A DNA stretch of 64,000 nt from Thalassobaculum sp. OXR-137 (GCF_034377285.1 NZ_CP139715.1:372001-436000); one strand, 5' to 3'; shown: positions 1 through 10,019, counted from the first letter of the stretch. Notes: a model not told the origin generated them from the letters alone. Program-made: numbers and translations.

Positions 1-1597
1 TGAGCTGACCGCCGGTCGGCCGGCCGGGCTGGGCAGCCATGACGATCATCACCCGGTCGATATCGTCGGCGCTGTACCGGAGCCGGACCTCCGCCTTGCC
101 GATGCCAGGATCGGCCAACAGGTCGAGCCACTCTTCATCCTGCTCCACGGTGACCACCCACTCCGCGAACGGCGTGCCGTCCTCGCGCACCGACATGCAG
201 TCGAAGAGCAGCTCGGCGACGTCGGTCAGGTCCGCCGGATCGCGTAGCGCGGTCTCCAGGTCGATCGAGCGGACATTGGGCCACCAGAGGTCGCGCAGCG
301 CGGTGTCCTTCTTGATGCCGGTCCGCCACTCCCGACGCAGGCGCTCCTCGGCGTCAGTGCCCCATATGCTGCCGGCCAGGTTGCTGCGCGAATGGGTCTG
401 GTAGAGCCGGCCGCCGCGTACCGTGACGGACCATACTGGCCGGCTGACCTCGGGATCGCCCGGCCGAATGGAGATGATGTCGACGTCATCGATCGTGCGA
501 TCCGGCGAGCCGGTCGGCAGGTGCAGCTTGCCGATCTGCCACACGCCCAGCGGATCCGGCAGGACCCAGCAGGCGATCGACCGGGCCAAGGCCTCGATGA
601 CGCGCGCGGTCGACGTTCGCTCGGCGATGTAGAGCCCGACCTTCGCCGTCTCGGAGATCGCCGCGAAGGTGGGGCCTATCGTGGCCGCCGGATCCTGTCT
701 CTCGATCAGCGCGGCGATCAGCTCCGGAGCGGTGTCGAGGTAGCCCACACCGGCGACCAGATCGACCGCACCCTTCACGCCGGCGGTGACCACTCCGCCG
801 AAGGACTGGTTGACCTTCAGCAGCCCTCGGCCGAGGTCGGTGACCCGATGGCCCGCAGACGGACTAGCGCTGTCGAAGGCAGATCCGGACACGTCCCCGT
901 CGTCGGTCAGGCCGGTGGCGGCCCCGCGATCGTAGATCGCCGAATACTCCTCCATCTCGCCGGCGTGGGCCTGGGCGACCTGGGCGGTCGCGTTGACCCA
1001 TATCAGCGGGATGTTGGCGGTAACCAGGTCGCCAAGTGCCAGCGGCTTGACGCTGTCCTTGAGATCGTCGGCGGTGCCCTCGTAGCCGGTAGCTCCGCTG
1101 TTGGATCCGTCGAAGGTCTCTTCCTGGATGTCGTTCTCCAGGTCCGCCCGGCGATCGTAGATCGGGATCTCCAGTCGGCTCGGCCGACTGCCGGTGACGT
1201 CCCAGGCCGGCGCCTCCGGTCGCGCGTCGACGATCTTGCGGAAGTCGGCCGCAAAGGAGCGTTCCTCCTCTTCGTCCGTCTTGATCTCGCCCCACCAGAC
1301 GCGCACGGCCGTGAAGATGGAGCCGCGGTACTGGTTGAGGGCGCCATCGGCATTGGAGAGCACCAGAGCACCCGTGCCGAGCGCTCCGGTGAGCCGGGAG
1401 GCGTCGGCGAAGACCTCGAGCCCGATCGACGGGGCCTCCAGAATCCGGCTGTCATAGGACTGGTTCGGGCGATTGGCATCCGTCGAAGGCCAAGGGCGCA
1501 TCGGCAGGTCGCTGAGATAGAGCGTCGTCGGCGACGTGCCGTCGGCCGCGGTCAGGTCGACCTCGGCAAGGTAGGCCATGATGCGCCCGCGGCTCAT
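1..1597 (-). CDS. Tail-tip/minor tail protein, partial (C-terminus outside window)
   Basis: An open frame of about 532 codons runs from the ATG at 1597 off the left edge without a stop. The start overlaps the tape-measure stop in an ATGA arrangement (1594-1597), typical of coupled tail genes. The N-terminus (MSRGRIMAYLAEVDL) is followed by a beta-rich sequence with many W, D and G residues. Its position directly downstream of the tape measure is that of distal-tail or tail-tip hub proteins in siphophages. I do not recognise a specific family, so the role rests on position. The downstream baseplate and fibre genes are missing from the window. Confidence 0.7.
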   Translation of the reverse strand, partial: MSRGRIMAYLAEVDLTAADGTSPTTLYLSDLPMRPWPSTDANRPNQSYDSRILEAPSIGLEVFADASRLTGALGTGALVLSNADGALNQYRGSIFTAVRVWWGEIKTDEEEERSFAADFRKIVDARPEAPAWDVTGSRPSRLEIPIYDRRADLENDIQEETFDGSNSGATGYEGTADDLKDSVKPLALGDLVTANIPLIWVNATAQVAQAHAGEMEEYSAIYDRGAATGLTDDGDVSGSAFDSASPSAGHRVTDLGRGLLKVNQSFGGVVTAGVKGAVDLVAGVGYLDTAPELIAALIERQDPAATIGPTFAAISETAKVGLYIAERTSTARVIEALARSIACWVLPDPLGVWQIGKLHLPTGSPDRTIDDVDIISIRPGDPEVSRPVWSVTVRGGRLYQTHSRSNLAGSIWGTDAEERLRREWRTGIKKDTALRDLWWPNVRSIDLETALRDPADLTDVAELLFDCMSVREDGTPFAEWVVTVEQDEEWLDLLADPGIGKAEVRLRYSADDIDRVMIVMAAQPGRPTGGQL

Positions 1598-4500
1598 GAT
1601 GACCTCTTCGACAGCTGCATGGAGAGATCGCGGATCTGGCGACCCTGGTCGGCGATGGTCATCCCCATGCGCTCCACCTGGCCGGCCAGATCTGCCGTGG
1701 CCATGGCCTGGCGATCGCCGGCCGAGTAGATCGCCGAGGTGGTCCGGCCGATCGCGCCGACCAGCGGCGTCATGTCCATGGTGTTGGTGTTCGCCGGCCG
1801 GGACATCAGCGCCAGCGACTGCTGGGCGTTGAAGACGTGCATCGGCCCGCCGGTGTAGAGCAGCTCGCCGGGGTGCACGATCGCCGGACCGCCGGGATGC
1901 CAGCCGCCCTTTTCGTACTCTCGCCCTTCCGCGATGCCATACTCGTAAGCGTGTTGATATGCGAGCTGGTTCAGGCGGACGCGTAGTTGATCCGGGTCGG
2001 TAACGCCCTCCGCCGCGGCCGTCGCCTGTGCCCACGCCGCAACGTCCGAATTTCGCGCCAGATACCGCTCCTCTCGCGTGTACTGGTCGCTGATATCTCC
2101 TGCAGACCCGCCGCTGGGCGTTGCAGCGTTGGGGGCGGCTGCAAGCACGGCTTCCAGATCGCGGATCGCGTCGGCGACGGAGATGACGTTGTCGTTGATC
2201 GAAACGAGTTGGCTGACCTGCATCTGCATTTGCGCCAGCTGCTGATCGGCGATCTGGGCTTGTTGCTTTGCAACGGACTCGACACGCGACAGGCGGTCCG
2301 CCGTCATGTCGAAGGCGGCGTTATAGTCCGCACCCACCAGGACCTCGCGGGCGATCTGGAGATAGTTCTGGGCCGCCTGCTCGATGCCGGCGATCGCGTC
2401 CTCGTTGCCCGCCTGGGCGCGCTCGAACACGTCGTCGAAGATACCCTTCGCGGCATCCAGCCGATCGGTGGGACCGCCCTTGGCCAGGTCGCTGACTTCC
2501 AGGCCGCGCCGGGTTTCACGGATCGAGTTTGCGAACCCCATCATGCGGTCGCGAAGGGTCTGCAGTTCGGCGCTCTCGCGCTTGTAAGCTTCGATCAGGG
2601 TATTGCGGGCTTGCTCTTGCTGCTCGGCGATCTCCGCAGTGGTTGCGGCAGTCTGGGTAAGGGAGTCCACCACCTGTGAATTTAGGGTCTCGGTAAGCTC
2701 TCGCAGAATGATGTCCGCGCCCTGGACCTGATCGGCCACCCCGCTGAATGCATCGATCAGAGCCTGCAGCTCTCCGGCTCCGAGGCCCTCGATGACGGGT
2801 CGGAAGCGGCCGTCGATCACCTGCGCCAGGGTATCGGCGCTCACGCCGGCCACTTCGGCATCGGTAGAGAGCTGTTTGAGCTGTGCCGCAAGGGAGAGGA
2901 GCTGGTTGTACTGGCCGCCTACACCGGCCGCCTCCGCCTCGAGGCTGGTGCGGAAGCCCTGCTGCACCTGGGTGACCGCGGTCGCGTAGTTGTCGGCCAA
3001 ATTCTCGGTCGCCAGGCCAAGTTCCTTGGCGCGTTCCTTGGCCTCTTCGAAAGCGTCCTTCAGCGCATCCAGCTGCGTCTTCAGCGGTCCGGCGATATCG
3101 AGGTCCGGCAGGAACAACTCGTCCAGGCCGGCGGCGAAGTCCAAGTCCGAGAGCAGCTCTTCGATCGTCTTGGCCGACGAATTCTGGAGGGCTGTCGAAA
3201 CGCGGTCCGTGTCGAAACCGTCGAAGGCCTTCTGCAGCGTGAGCCGCACGCCTTCCGTAACCGCCTCGTCGGCCGACAGGCCTCGAAACAGGTCCTTATC
3301 TGCCAGCTGGCCGTTGATGATTTCCTTCAGGTTGAAGCCGGCCGACTGACCCGAACCACCCTCCGGATTGGAGAAGGCGCCGACATCGAGCCCGTATGCG
3401 CGAGAGCCGGTCGCCCCGTAGCGATCGCTGGCCTCGGTGGCTATCTCCCGGATGCGCCGGGCAACCTCGCCGGCCGCCGTGGGGTCGCCGTCGTTGTCGG
3501 CGGAGAGCTGGATCTCGCTGGTGCCGATGACATTGGGTATCCGTGCCACCCCGGTCGGCCCGACCGAAGGCGTCTGACCGCCACCGAAGAGGCCGCCGAC
3601 GACATTGCCCAGGGCCGAGCCAGCAATGGTGCCGAAGGGACCGAAGAAGGAACCGGCGACGGCGCCGATCGTCGAGCCGATCGTCGAGCCGATCCCTCGG
3701 TCGCCCAGGAGCTGGTCGAGCAGCAGGTTGGTGGCGAAGGAGCCGATGGAGCCGAGCGGAGATCCGAAGGCAAGGCCGGCATTGCCGAACGTGGCGCCCA
3801 GCTCAGCACCGCCGAGCCTGGAGCCCAGCGACGCGAAGAGGTTGCCGATCGTGGCCGAGCCCGTGGTCAGCGAGCCCCCGCGCAGCAGGTTGATCAGCCC
3901 CATGCCGGCGCCGATGCCACCGATCAGCCCGCCACCGCCGCCTGAGAAGGCCGGCAGGGCGCCGGTCAGTCCGCCGGCACCGCCTCCGAACTGGCCGGTG
4001 ATGCTGGCGATCGCCGACGGGGACAGACCGACCGCCTGGCCGAGAGCGCCGACGATCGGGACGATGATCGGCTTGGCGATCGCCAGAGTGGCGATCTCCC
4101 CGAACATGCGCGCGAAGATGTCCTTCGCACTGCCAGCCAGATCCTTGAACTGCAGCTTGCCGTTGCGCACGACATTGGTGATCGCGTCGCTGAAGCCGCG
4201 CTGGATCCCCTCCGCCGCCGTCTTGAAGGCCTCGGCCAGCGGGTTGGCCTGATCCTTGATGCGCTCCAGCTCGCGCACCTGGCCCTCGTCCATGATCGCC
4301 TTGCGCATCCGATCGTAGGCCGCGTTCACCGCGTCGATCTGTTCTGGCAGGGCCTCGAGCAGGGCGCGCGACCGCTCCAGCTCCAGCTGCTCGAGCTTCC
4401 GCGCCGTGGTCAGCGCGACGATCCGCCGGCGGGCCTCGTCGGTGTTCTCCAGCTCCAGGCGTCGGATCTCGTTCTGGAACTCTAGGTCCTCGGCCGAGCG

Positions 4501-7356
4501 GACCATGGCATCGGCCGCCTGGTTCTGCGCGGCCGCCCATGCCTCCACCTGGTCGCCCAGGCGGGCGATCAGATCCAGGTACTGCTCGTAGGTGAGCTTG
4601 CCCGCCTCGAAGCCCCGCATCAGCAGCTGGGCCTGCTGGTCGACGTCGCGATACTTCTCGGCGATCGGATCCAGACGCGCGCGCAGTGCCTTCAGCGCCT
4701 CGTCCTGGCCGGATGACCATTCCAGCTCGGCGTCGCGGGTGGCCAGCACCGCGGCGCGCAGCTCGGCGTAGGCCGCGTTGATCTCCCCGATCTGACCAGG
4801 TGCGGCCGCCATGACGGCCTGCTGGCGACGGGACTCCAGGCGATCCAGTTCGCGGGCAGCGGTCAGCCGCACGATCTCCTGGCGGGCCTGCTCGGTGCCC
4901 TCGGCCTCGAGCTTGCGGACCTGTAGCGCCAGCGTAGTGTCCTGGGCCTGCTCGCGGGCCGCTCGAGCGGCGGCGCCCAGCCCGAAGGCGTAGGCGTCGG
5001 TGCCGTGGTTCAGCGCTTTGATCAGGGCTTCGACGTCGTAGCCGGCGGCCGTCAGCTTCTCATGCGACGCCCGCAGCTGCTCTTCGGCGTCGCTGGCCTC
5101 CCGCATGACCTTCGCCATCGGATCGAGCTGGTCCACCAGCGACTGGACGTCTGTGGCCAGCCCCCCGAAATCGGCGCCGCCACCTGGACCACTGGTCGGC
5201 AGGATCCCCGACAGACCGCCGGCTCCGAAGAGACCCTCGTTGCCGTCGAAGAGGGCGCGCAGCTCACCCTGGACATCGAGCAGCTTCAGCCCTTCGCGCA
5301 GTTCCTGGGCCTGCCGCTTGTATTCGGCCAGGTCCTCCTGGGCGGCCCGTCGCATCTGGCCGCCTCGGGTCGCGCGGACCTGTGTTTCGGCAATCAGTGC
5401 CTCGGTCAGCGCCAGGCTCGCCTCGGCCTCCTCACGGGCGCGCTGCGCTGCGTCCTGGCTGAGGCCGGCGCCCAGGCCGAGCTGGCGGTTAACGCCCTCG
5501 ATCGCGCGCGCATGCAGCTCTGCGGCCTGCGACGCCTCCGACTGCCTGGTCGCCAGGTAGTAGATCCCGCCGGCGGCAAGTAGCGCAGCACCGGCCGGGC
5601 CGCCGATCAGGTTCATCGCCCCGGACAGGCCCCGCATGGCGATGGTCGCCGTGCGGGCGCCGACCGTAGTGGCTTGCAGGGCAGCCAGGTGCCGGGCCTC
5701 GGCGGCGGCCAACGCGTTCTTCTGGGCCAGTAGCTGGGCTTCGATTGCGAGCACCTGGCGCCCGACGGCAATGCGGGCCAGGTCGGCCTCCGCGGAGCCT
5801 GCAACCACCACGGCACGCGCGCGCTCAGCCTTGACCTGGGCCAGGGTGGACGCGGTTGCCTCGACACTGGCGCGGGCTGCTGCGACCTGGGCGGCCGCCT
5901 TCAGCTCGGTTGCTCGAGCGCTGTTAAGGTCGACGGCACTTCCGGTCGCGACGGCGGCGTTCAATGTCACCCAGCTGGCCGTGCTCGAGGCGACTGCCGG
6001 AACCAGCGCATTGATCGACTGCAGCACACCGACGATCCCCGGCCGCATACGGGCGAAGATTCCGACACCCACGGTGGCGGCGAGTATGTCCAAGTTGCTC
6101 GAGAGGGCGCCGACCGCATAGGCAACCGCGTCGAAGGTCGCCGCGACGTCGCCGGAATCCACCGCCTCCTGGACGAACGACCGCAGATCATCGGTCGCCT
6201 CAACAATCGCCGGCGCGAGTGCGGAACCCAGGGACGCGGCGATCTCGTCCAGTGCATTGCCGGTCAGAGCCAGCTGCGAAGACAAGGTCTGCGCCGACCG
6301 GAGATACTCTTCGTTCAGCGCGGTCGTATTGCGCGTCTCGTCGGCGACGATTCCCAGGAAACGGCTAAGCTGATCGCTGTTGACGGCCAGGGTCGGAAGG
6401 ACTTTTAGCAGTTCCTCGCCCTGCAGGCCGAAGCGTTCCAGGACCTCGGCCGCGCTCTCTCCACTCTCGACCGCCGCCCCCACACCTTCGACGAACGATA
6501 CGAAAACCGAGGTGGCGTCCTGCTCGAACGTCTGGCGGAGCTGGTCGCCGGCGATGCCGGTGATCTCGGCCAGCTCACGGAAGCGCTGACCGCCGCCACG
6601 GATGGACTCTTCGATCGCCCGGAACGTCCGGCCGACGGCGGACCCGCCCAGCTCGGCCTGGACACCGACCGACCGGAGCGCCGCGCCGAAGCCCGCAGCC
6701 TCGCCGGCGGAGACGCCGAAGATCGCGGTGGCCTGGGCGACCTGTGTGGCGACACGGGCGATCTCGGACTCACTGGCCGCCGCATTGTTGCCCAGCGCCA
6801 CGATAACCGAAGCCAGGGTATCGATGCTGTCGATCGCCTCGCCGGTGACGTTGAGGATCCGTGTGAGGCTGGTCGCCGCTTCCTCACCGGCGAGGTCGGA
6901 CGCGGTGCCGAGCTTCGCTACGGTCTCGGTGAAGAGCGTCAGGTCCTTCACGCCCTTGACGCCCAGCTGACCGCCGGCCTGGGCGATGCCGAGCAGCTCG
7001 GTGCGCGCGAACGGCATGCGCCTGGCCATCTCGGTGACGGCGGCACCCATCTCTCGGATCTGGTCTGCACTCAGATCGGCGGTTTTGGCGACACCGACCA
7101 GCCCGCGCTCGTAAGCGGCGAACTCCTGCACGGCATCGCGCACGCCGATGGCCAGGCCAAGTCCGGCGATGACGGTCTGCAGCGATCGAAGCGATGCGAG
7201 CGCGGATGAGCTGCGCAGCCGCAGATCTTCGAGAGCGCGGCCGGCGCCGGTACCGCTGTCGCGCAGCCCAGCCAGCTCCGATCGGGCGTTGCGGACCTCG
7301 CCGACGAAGCCCCGGCCGTCCGCACGCAGTGTGAGGCCGACGACGATATCGGTCAT
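1594..7356 (-). CDS. Phage tail tape measure protein (TP901 type)
   Basis: At 1920 residues this is the longest gene in the window; the protein sets tail length and helps deliver DNA. Residues about 90-400 match the TP901 tape-measure core (segments such as ARVATQVAQATAIFGVSAGE and LERFGLQGEELLKVLPTLA). The middle is Ala/Gln/Glu-rich and probably long coiled coil, then a Gly-rich hydrophobic stretch (about residues 1120-1330) that may span membranes during ejection. Near the C-terminus the segment EKGGWHPGGPAIVHPGELL is typical of tape-measure tails. It starts inside the stop of the DUF1799 gene (ATGA at 7353-7356) and ends inside the start of the next tail gene. The length suggests a long flexible non-contractile tail. 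Confidence 0.95.
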   Translation of the reverse strand: MTDIVVGLTLRADGRGFVGEVRNARSELAGLRDSGTGAGRALEDLRLRSSSALASLRSLQTVIAGLGLAIGVRDAVQEFAAYERGLVGVAKTADLSADQIREMGAAVTEMARRMPFARTELLGIAQAGGQLGVKGVKDLTLFTETVAKLGTASDLAGEEAATSLTRILNVTGEAIDSIDTLASVIVALGNNAAASESEIARVATQVAQATAIFGVSAGEAAGFGAALRSVGVQAELGGSAVGRTFRAIEESIRGGGQRFRELAEITGIAGDQLRQTFEQDATSVFVSFVEGVGAAVESGESAAEVLERFGLQGEELLKVLPTLAVNSDQLSRFLGIVADETRNTTALNEEYLRSAQTLSSQLALTGNALDEIAASLGSALAPAIVEATDDLRSFVQEAVDSGDVAATFDAVAYAVGALSSNLDILAATVGVGIFARMRPGIVGVLQSINALVPAVASSTASWVTLNAAVATGSAVDLNSARATELKAAAQVAAARASVEATASTLAQVKAERARAVVVAGSAEADLARIAVGRQVLAIEAQLLAQKNALAAAEARHLAALQATTVGARTATIAMRGLSGAMNLIGGPAGAALLAAGGIYYLATRQSEASQAAELHARAIEGVNRQLGLGAGLSQDAAQRAREEAEASLALTEALIAETQVRATRGGQMRRAAQEDLAEYKRQAQELREGLKLLDVQGELRALFDGNEGLFGAGGLSGILPTSGPGGGADFGGLATDVQSLVDQLDPMAKVMREASDAEEQLRASHEKLTAAGYDVEALIKALNHGTDAYAFGLGAAARAAREQAQDTTLALQVRKLEAEGTEQARQEIVRLTAARELDRLESRRQQAVMAAAPGQIGEINAAYAELRAAVLATRDAELEWSSGQDEALKALRARLDPIAEKYRDVDQQAQLLMRGFEAGKLTYEQYLDLIARLGDQVEAWAAAQNQAADAMVRSAEDLEFQNEIRRLELENTDEARRRIVALTTARKLEQLELERSRALLEALPEQIDAVNAAYDRMRKAIMDEGQVRELERIKDQANPLAEAFKTAAEGIQRGFSDAITNVVRNGKLQFKDLAGSAKDIFARMFGEIATLAIAKPIIVPIVGALGQAVGLSPSAIASITGQFGGGAGGLTGALPAFSGGGGGLIGGIGAGMGLINLLRGGSLTTGSATIGNLFASLGSRLGGAELGATFGNAGLAFGSPLGSIGSFATNLLLDQLLGDRGIGSTIGSTIGAVAGSFFGPFGTIAGSALGNVVGGLFGGGQTPSVGPTGVARIPNVIGTSEIQLSADNDGDPTAAGEVARRIREIATEASDRYGATGSRAYGLDVGAFSNPEGGSGQSAGFNLKEIINGQLADKDLFRGLSADEAVTEGVRLTLQKAFDGFDTDRVSTALQNSSAKTIEELLSDLDFAAGLDELFLPDLDIAGPLKTQLDALKDAFEEAKERAKELGLATENLADNYATAVTQVQQGFRTSLEAEAAGVGGQYNQLLSLAAQLKQLSTDAEVAGVSADTLAQVIDGRFRPVIEGLGAGELQALIDAFSGVADQVQGADIILRELTETLNSQVVDSLTQTAATTAEIAEQQEQARNTLIEAYKRESAELQTLRDRMMGFANSIRETRRGLEVSDLAKGGPTDRLDAAKGIFDDVFERAQAGNEDAIAGIEQAAQNYLQIAREVLVGADYNAAFDMTADRLSRVESVAKQQAQIADQQLAQMQMQVSQLVSINDNVISVADAIRDLEAVLAAAPNAATPSGGSAGDISDQYTREERYLARNSDVAAWAQATAAAEGVTDPDQLRVRLNQLAYQHAYEYGIAEGREYEKGGWHPGGPAIVHPGELLYTGGPMHVFNAQQSLALMSRPANTNTMDMTPLVGAIGRTTSAIYSAGDRQAMATADLAGQVERMGMTIADQGRQIRDLSMQLSKRSS

Positions 7357-7736
7357 CGCGACCTCGCCGGCCGGGGTTGCTGTCGGCGGATCCGGGCCAG
7401 GTCCGCCATCCGGATCCGGTTGAGCACCTCGAGCGCCTTCATCTCGATGATCTGGATCCGGCCGAGCAGATCGGACCGGCGCTCAGCCGGGACGCCGAGC
7501 GCATCAATCACTGCGGTGACGGCCTCGACGCGCAGACCCGTATGGGCCGGCGGGTCGCCGGCATACGTCCATTGGGTCTGGCACCGCTGAAACACCATCA
7601 CTGCCTCGGTATTGGCCGGCAGGATCGGATAGGCCGGCCTGGTCGCCGGCAGCTCCCGCTCCCGCCGGCGTTGACGGGCGCGTCGCCGGCGCTGTGCGTC
7701 GAGGAAGGCGTCGACGTCCTGACCGGCATCGCGCAA
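7353..7736 (-). CDS. Tail assembly chaperone, T part (DUF1799), probably made by frameshift
   Basis: Residues such as VMVFQRCQTQWTYAG and HTGLRVEAVTAVIDALG fit DUF1799, the family that occupies the lambda T position between the G-like chaperone and the tape measure. As an independent gene it would have to start at TTG (7736) with no good Shine-Dalgarno. The same frame stays open upstream to the slippery heptamer at 7844-7850 in the preceding gene, and it is the -1 frame relative to that gene. The natural product is therefore most likely a G-T fusion reading through 7844. Its stop overlaps the tape-measure start. Confidence 0.88.
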   Translation of the reverse strand: MRDAGQDVDAFLDAQRRRRARQRRRERELPATRPAYPILPANTEAVMVFQRCQTQWTYAGDPPAHTGLRVEAVTAVIDALGVPAERRSDLLGRIQIIEMKALEVLNRIRMADLARIRRQQPRPARSR

Positions 7737-7744
7737 CTGATCGG

Positions 7745-8278
7745 CTATTCCGTAGCCTTCCTGGTCTTCGCCTCCGCCGCCCGACGTGCCGCGCGGTTTG
7801 GCCCGCCGGCCTGCGGTTGCCCATCTTCGGGCGGCGTCTCGGAGTTTTTTTCCTCGATCCCCAGGACCATGCGGGCGGTGGCTTCCATCACGGCGCCGCG
7901 GATCCGCGGGTCGCGCAGTAGCTGACTCTTCGCGGCATCGGAATAACCGAGCGCGCCCTTGCCCTGGGCGGCGATCCCAGACCAGCCCTTCAGGTGCTTG
8001 TAGAGCGGGTCGGCGGCGTCGCCGTGCTTGCCGCCCTTGGCCGCATAGTCCGTCATGTCCTGCTGCAGCTGCATGTAGGCGTCCATGTCCAGGTAGTCGA
8101 CGTCGATCCGGATCTCGTGCGTCTGGAACTGGCCATCGCCGATCGGCACACGGATCCGAGCCGGCCAGTTGCGGACCACCGGGCGGGCATCGAAGACGAA
8201 CAGGCCGCCTTCCTCGAACGCATCGAGGGGAATGTCCGAGGCGTCGATGTCCTCGTGCTTCTGTTTCCTGGGCGCCAT
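7745..8278 (-). CDS. Tail assembly chaperone, G part
   Basis: This 177-residue protein (MAPRKQKHEDIDASDIPLDA) lies between the tail tube and DUF1799 genes, where siphophages encode the G-type tail chaperone. The ATG at 8278 is chosen because AGGAG lies about 7 nt upstream; the frame is open 18 codons further but without such a site. The last about 35 codons, after the slippery site, are Ala/Arg/Glu-rich (NRAARRAAEAKTRKATE) and look like a dispensable tail, as expected for the short form of a frameshifted pair. Family assignment is mainly by position and by the frameshift signal. Confidence 0.82.
   Translation of the reverse strand: MAPRKQKHEDIDASDIPLDAFEEGGLFVFDARPVVRNWPARIRVPIGDGQFQTHEIRIDVDYLDMDAYMQLQQDMTDYAAKGGKHGDAADPLYKHLKGWSGIAAQGKGALGYSDAAKSQLLRDPRIRGAVMEATARMVLGIEEKNSETPPEDGQPQAGGPNRAARRAAEAKTRKATE
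7844..7850 (-). promoter_or_regulatory. -1 ribosomal frameshift site A AAA AAC
   Basis: On the minus strand the upstream chaperone reads GAA AAA AAC in frame, which gives the canonical X XXY YYZ heptamer A AAA AAC. A -1 slip enters the DUF1799 frame, which has no stop codon between 7844 and 7353. The site lies about 30 codons before the zero-frame stop at 7745. This matches the lambda G/GT arrangement. I did not model a downstream stimulatory RNA structure. Confidence 0.85.
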
Positions 8279-8446
8279 GCGGCTCTCCTCTGAGACAACG
8301 GTTGCCGGTCTCTCCCGGCTGTCACGCGCCATAGCTCCCGCGTTCAGCAGCTGTCCGCCCAGCTGCGGGCCTACTCCCGGATCGTCGGGCCTCGCCGGCC
8401 ATTGGGTGTCGGGTGCGGCGAGGCCCTCCTCGGTTTCGCTTGGGAT

Positions 8447-9709
8447 CTACTTGATCGCCAGCAGCAGCTCGTCGTTGCCGGCGTCGGACGGGAGCGCGGT
8501 GACGTTGGCCGAGAACATCGCCACGCCTTCCTCGTCCTGGTACTGCAGACCGGTGATCTCCAGCCGCGTGCAGGTCAGGTGGACGATCTCGCCGCGCACC
8601 AGGCCGTGGATCAGCTCGAAGGTGAGGGTCGACCCGTCGTCCAGGTTGTCGAAGAAGTCGGCGTCGTCGAGATCCAGCGCCTCGAACACGATCGTGCCGG
8701 AAGAGGCGCGGCCTGACGTGCGGACCTTCTTCTGACCGACCAGGGACCGCATGACGGTGTTCTGACCGACGTTGAGGTTGAAGCTCCGCAGCACGATCTC
8801 CACGCCGCCGAGCGCCACGTAGGGCGAGTTGTCGTCGTCGACGATCAGCGGATCCTGGAAGGCGGAGAAGTCGACGGCCGGGATCTCTTCGCTCGAGCGC
8901 ACCCCCGGCAGACCCATGAAGTCGAACTGCAGGTCGAAGTAGCCGTCGGCCGCCGCGTTGATCGTGACGTTGCCGCGCTGCCCGCCGAAGCGATGCCGGT
9001 TGGTGCCATACTGGAAGAAGCTCTCACCGGATTCGAAGGTGTCGCTGATCGGCGCATAGAAGGAGCCAGGCGGGGACAGCTGGATCGTGTAGCTGTCGCC
9101 GACCTCGAAGGCGGTACCGACCGTCGGCGTGATGGTCGCACCGTGCAGAAGATCGAAGTCCGTGGCATCCGTCATGACCTGCGCGGTCGCCTCGTAGGCC
9201 GCCAGGTGCTTGGTGGCCGGCGCGCTCACCGTGAACTCCGCAACGCCAGACCCACCCCCGGTGGTGCACAGGAGCGTGACCAGGCGATCGACGATCCCCT
9301 CGTAGGGGTCGCCGGCCGCGTAGGTGAACGTGCCGGTGGGGCCGCCGACGCCCGTCGGCGGGCTCGCCGCGATCGTCGCCGCCGGCGCACGGACAGTCTC
9401 GGACGTGCCAGCCTGCCGCAGCAGTCGGCCGAACGCGGGTGCCTGGCCGGCATCGAGCGCCGTCTCGCCCGCGCCGGTCGCCTCAACGGTGAACTGCATG
9501 GTCCCGCGCTTGGCGGCCAGCTTGCCGGGGTTGGCGCCGAAGTACGGCGTGACGATGTCGCGCTCGACCCGGTTGCCGGTCAGCGGCACGGCGGTCATGG
9601 ACTTGATCAGAACCGCGTTGCTGGCGGCCATCGCACCCGGAGAGACGTTGTATGTCTCCTCGAGCTGGTTGAACAGCACGGCCGTGTTCATGGAGATTTC
9701 GTCGGCCAT
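8447..9709 (-). CDS. Major tail tube protein
   Basis: The 420-residue product is acidic and rich in beta-forming residues, with repeated Gly/Thr/Ala segments (for example RFGGQRGNVTINAAADGYFD). Its place immediately before the G/T chaperones and tape measure is that of the tail tube protein in lambda-like tails, which polymerises into the tube around the tape measure. The ATG at 9709 is preceded by AAGGAG at 8-nt spacing. A GTG at 9718 would overlap that site and is less likely. Residues about 110-190 may be an inserted Ig-like domain, which would account for a length greater than that of many tube proteins; this is inference. Confidence 0.85.
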   Translation of the reverse strand: MADEISMNTAVLFNQLEETYNVSPGAMAASNAVLIKSMTAVPLTGNRVERDIVTPYFGANPGKLAAKRGTMQFTVEATGAGETALDAGQAPAFGRLLRQAGTSETVRAPAATIAASPPTGVGGPTGTFTYAAGDPYEGIVDRLVTLLCTTGGGSGVAEFTVSAPATKHLAAYEATAQVMTDATDFDLLHGATITPTVGTAFEVGDSYTIQLSPPGSFYAPISDTFESGESFFQYGTNRHRFGGQRGNVTINAAADGYFDLQFDFMGLPGVRSSEEIPAVDFSAFQDPLIVDDDNSPYVALGGVEIVLRSFNLNVGQNTVMRSLVGQKKVRTSGRASSGTIVFEALDLDDADFFDNLDDGSTLTFELIHGLVRGEIVHLTCTRLEITGLQYQDEEGVAMFSANVTALPSDAGNDELLLAIK

Positions 9710-9714
9710 TGCGG

Positions 9715-10008
9715 TCACTCCTTACCGCTAGAGGAATCGGACGCCGCCTTCGCCGAGCTGGTGCTCGTTCCCAGGGGGCGCGGGCTGCTGTCGCTCGTCG
9801 GCGATCGCCGCGGCGACGGCTTGTCGGACTTCGGCTCGGCCGCCGGCTTGGGCAGCGCCTGGACCGGCTTCTCGGCCGACGGCTCGGCCTTCTTATCGGC
9901 CTGGGCCGCCAGCTCCCGACGCTCGGCGCGGCTCAGAGACTTCGGCGGTTCGCCGACGCGCACGCGCTCGCCGGTCTTCGGATCGATGACGAATTGGCCT
10001 CCTGACAT
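9715..10008 (-). CDS. Small Pro/Ser/Lys-rich phage protein
   Basis: A 97-residue protein starting MSGGQFVIDPKTGERVRVGE, with GGGAG upstream of the ATG at 10008. After a short ordered N-terminus it becomes a low-complexity tail of K, P, S and A, probably disordered. It sits between the tail terminator-like gene and the tail tube gene and is probably a small tail accessory protein. I do not recognise a family. The stop lies a few bases before the tail tube start, so the genes are likely co-translated. Confidence 0.65.
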   Translation of the reverse strand: MSGGQFVIDPKTGERVRVGEPPKSLSRAERRELAAQADKKAEPSAEKPVQALPKPAAEPKSDKPSPRRSPTSDSSPRPLGTSTSSAKAASDSSSGKE

Positions 10009-10019
10009 CGGACGGCTCC

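Noticed and set aside
392-1729. 445-codon + strand open frame opposite the tail-tip gene
   Set aside because: Arg/Gly/Val-rich antisense shadow typical of high-GC DNA; the minus-strand frame continues the ATGA-coupled tail operon and has normal composition.
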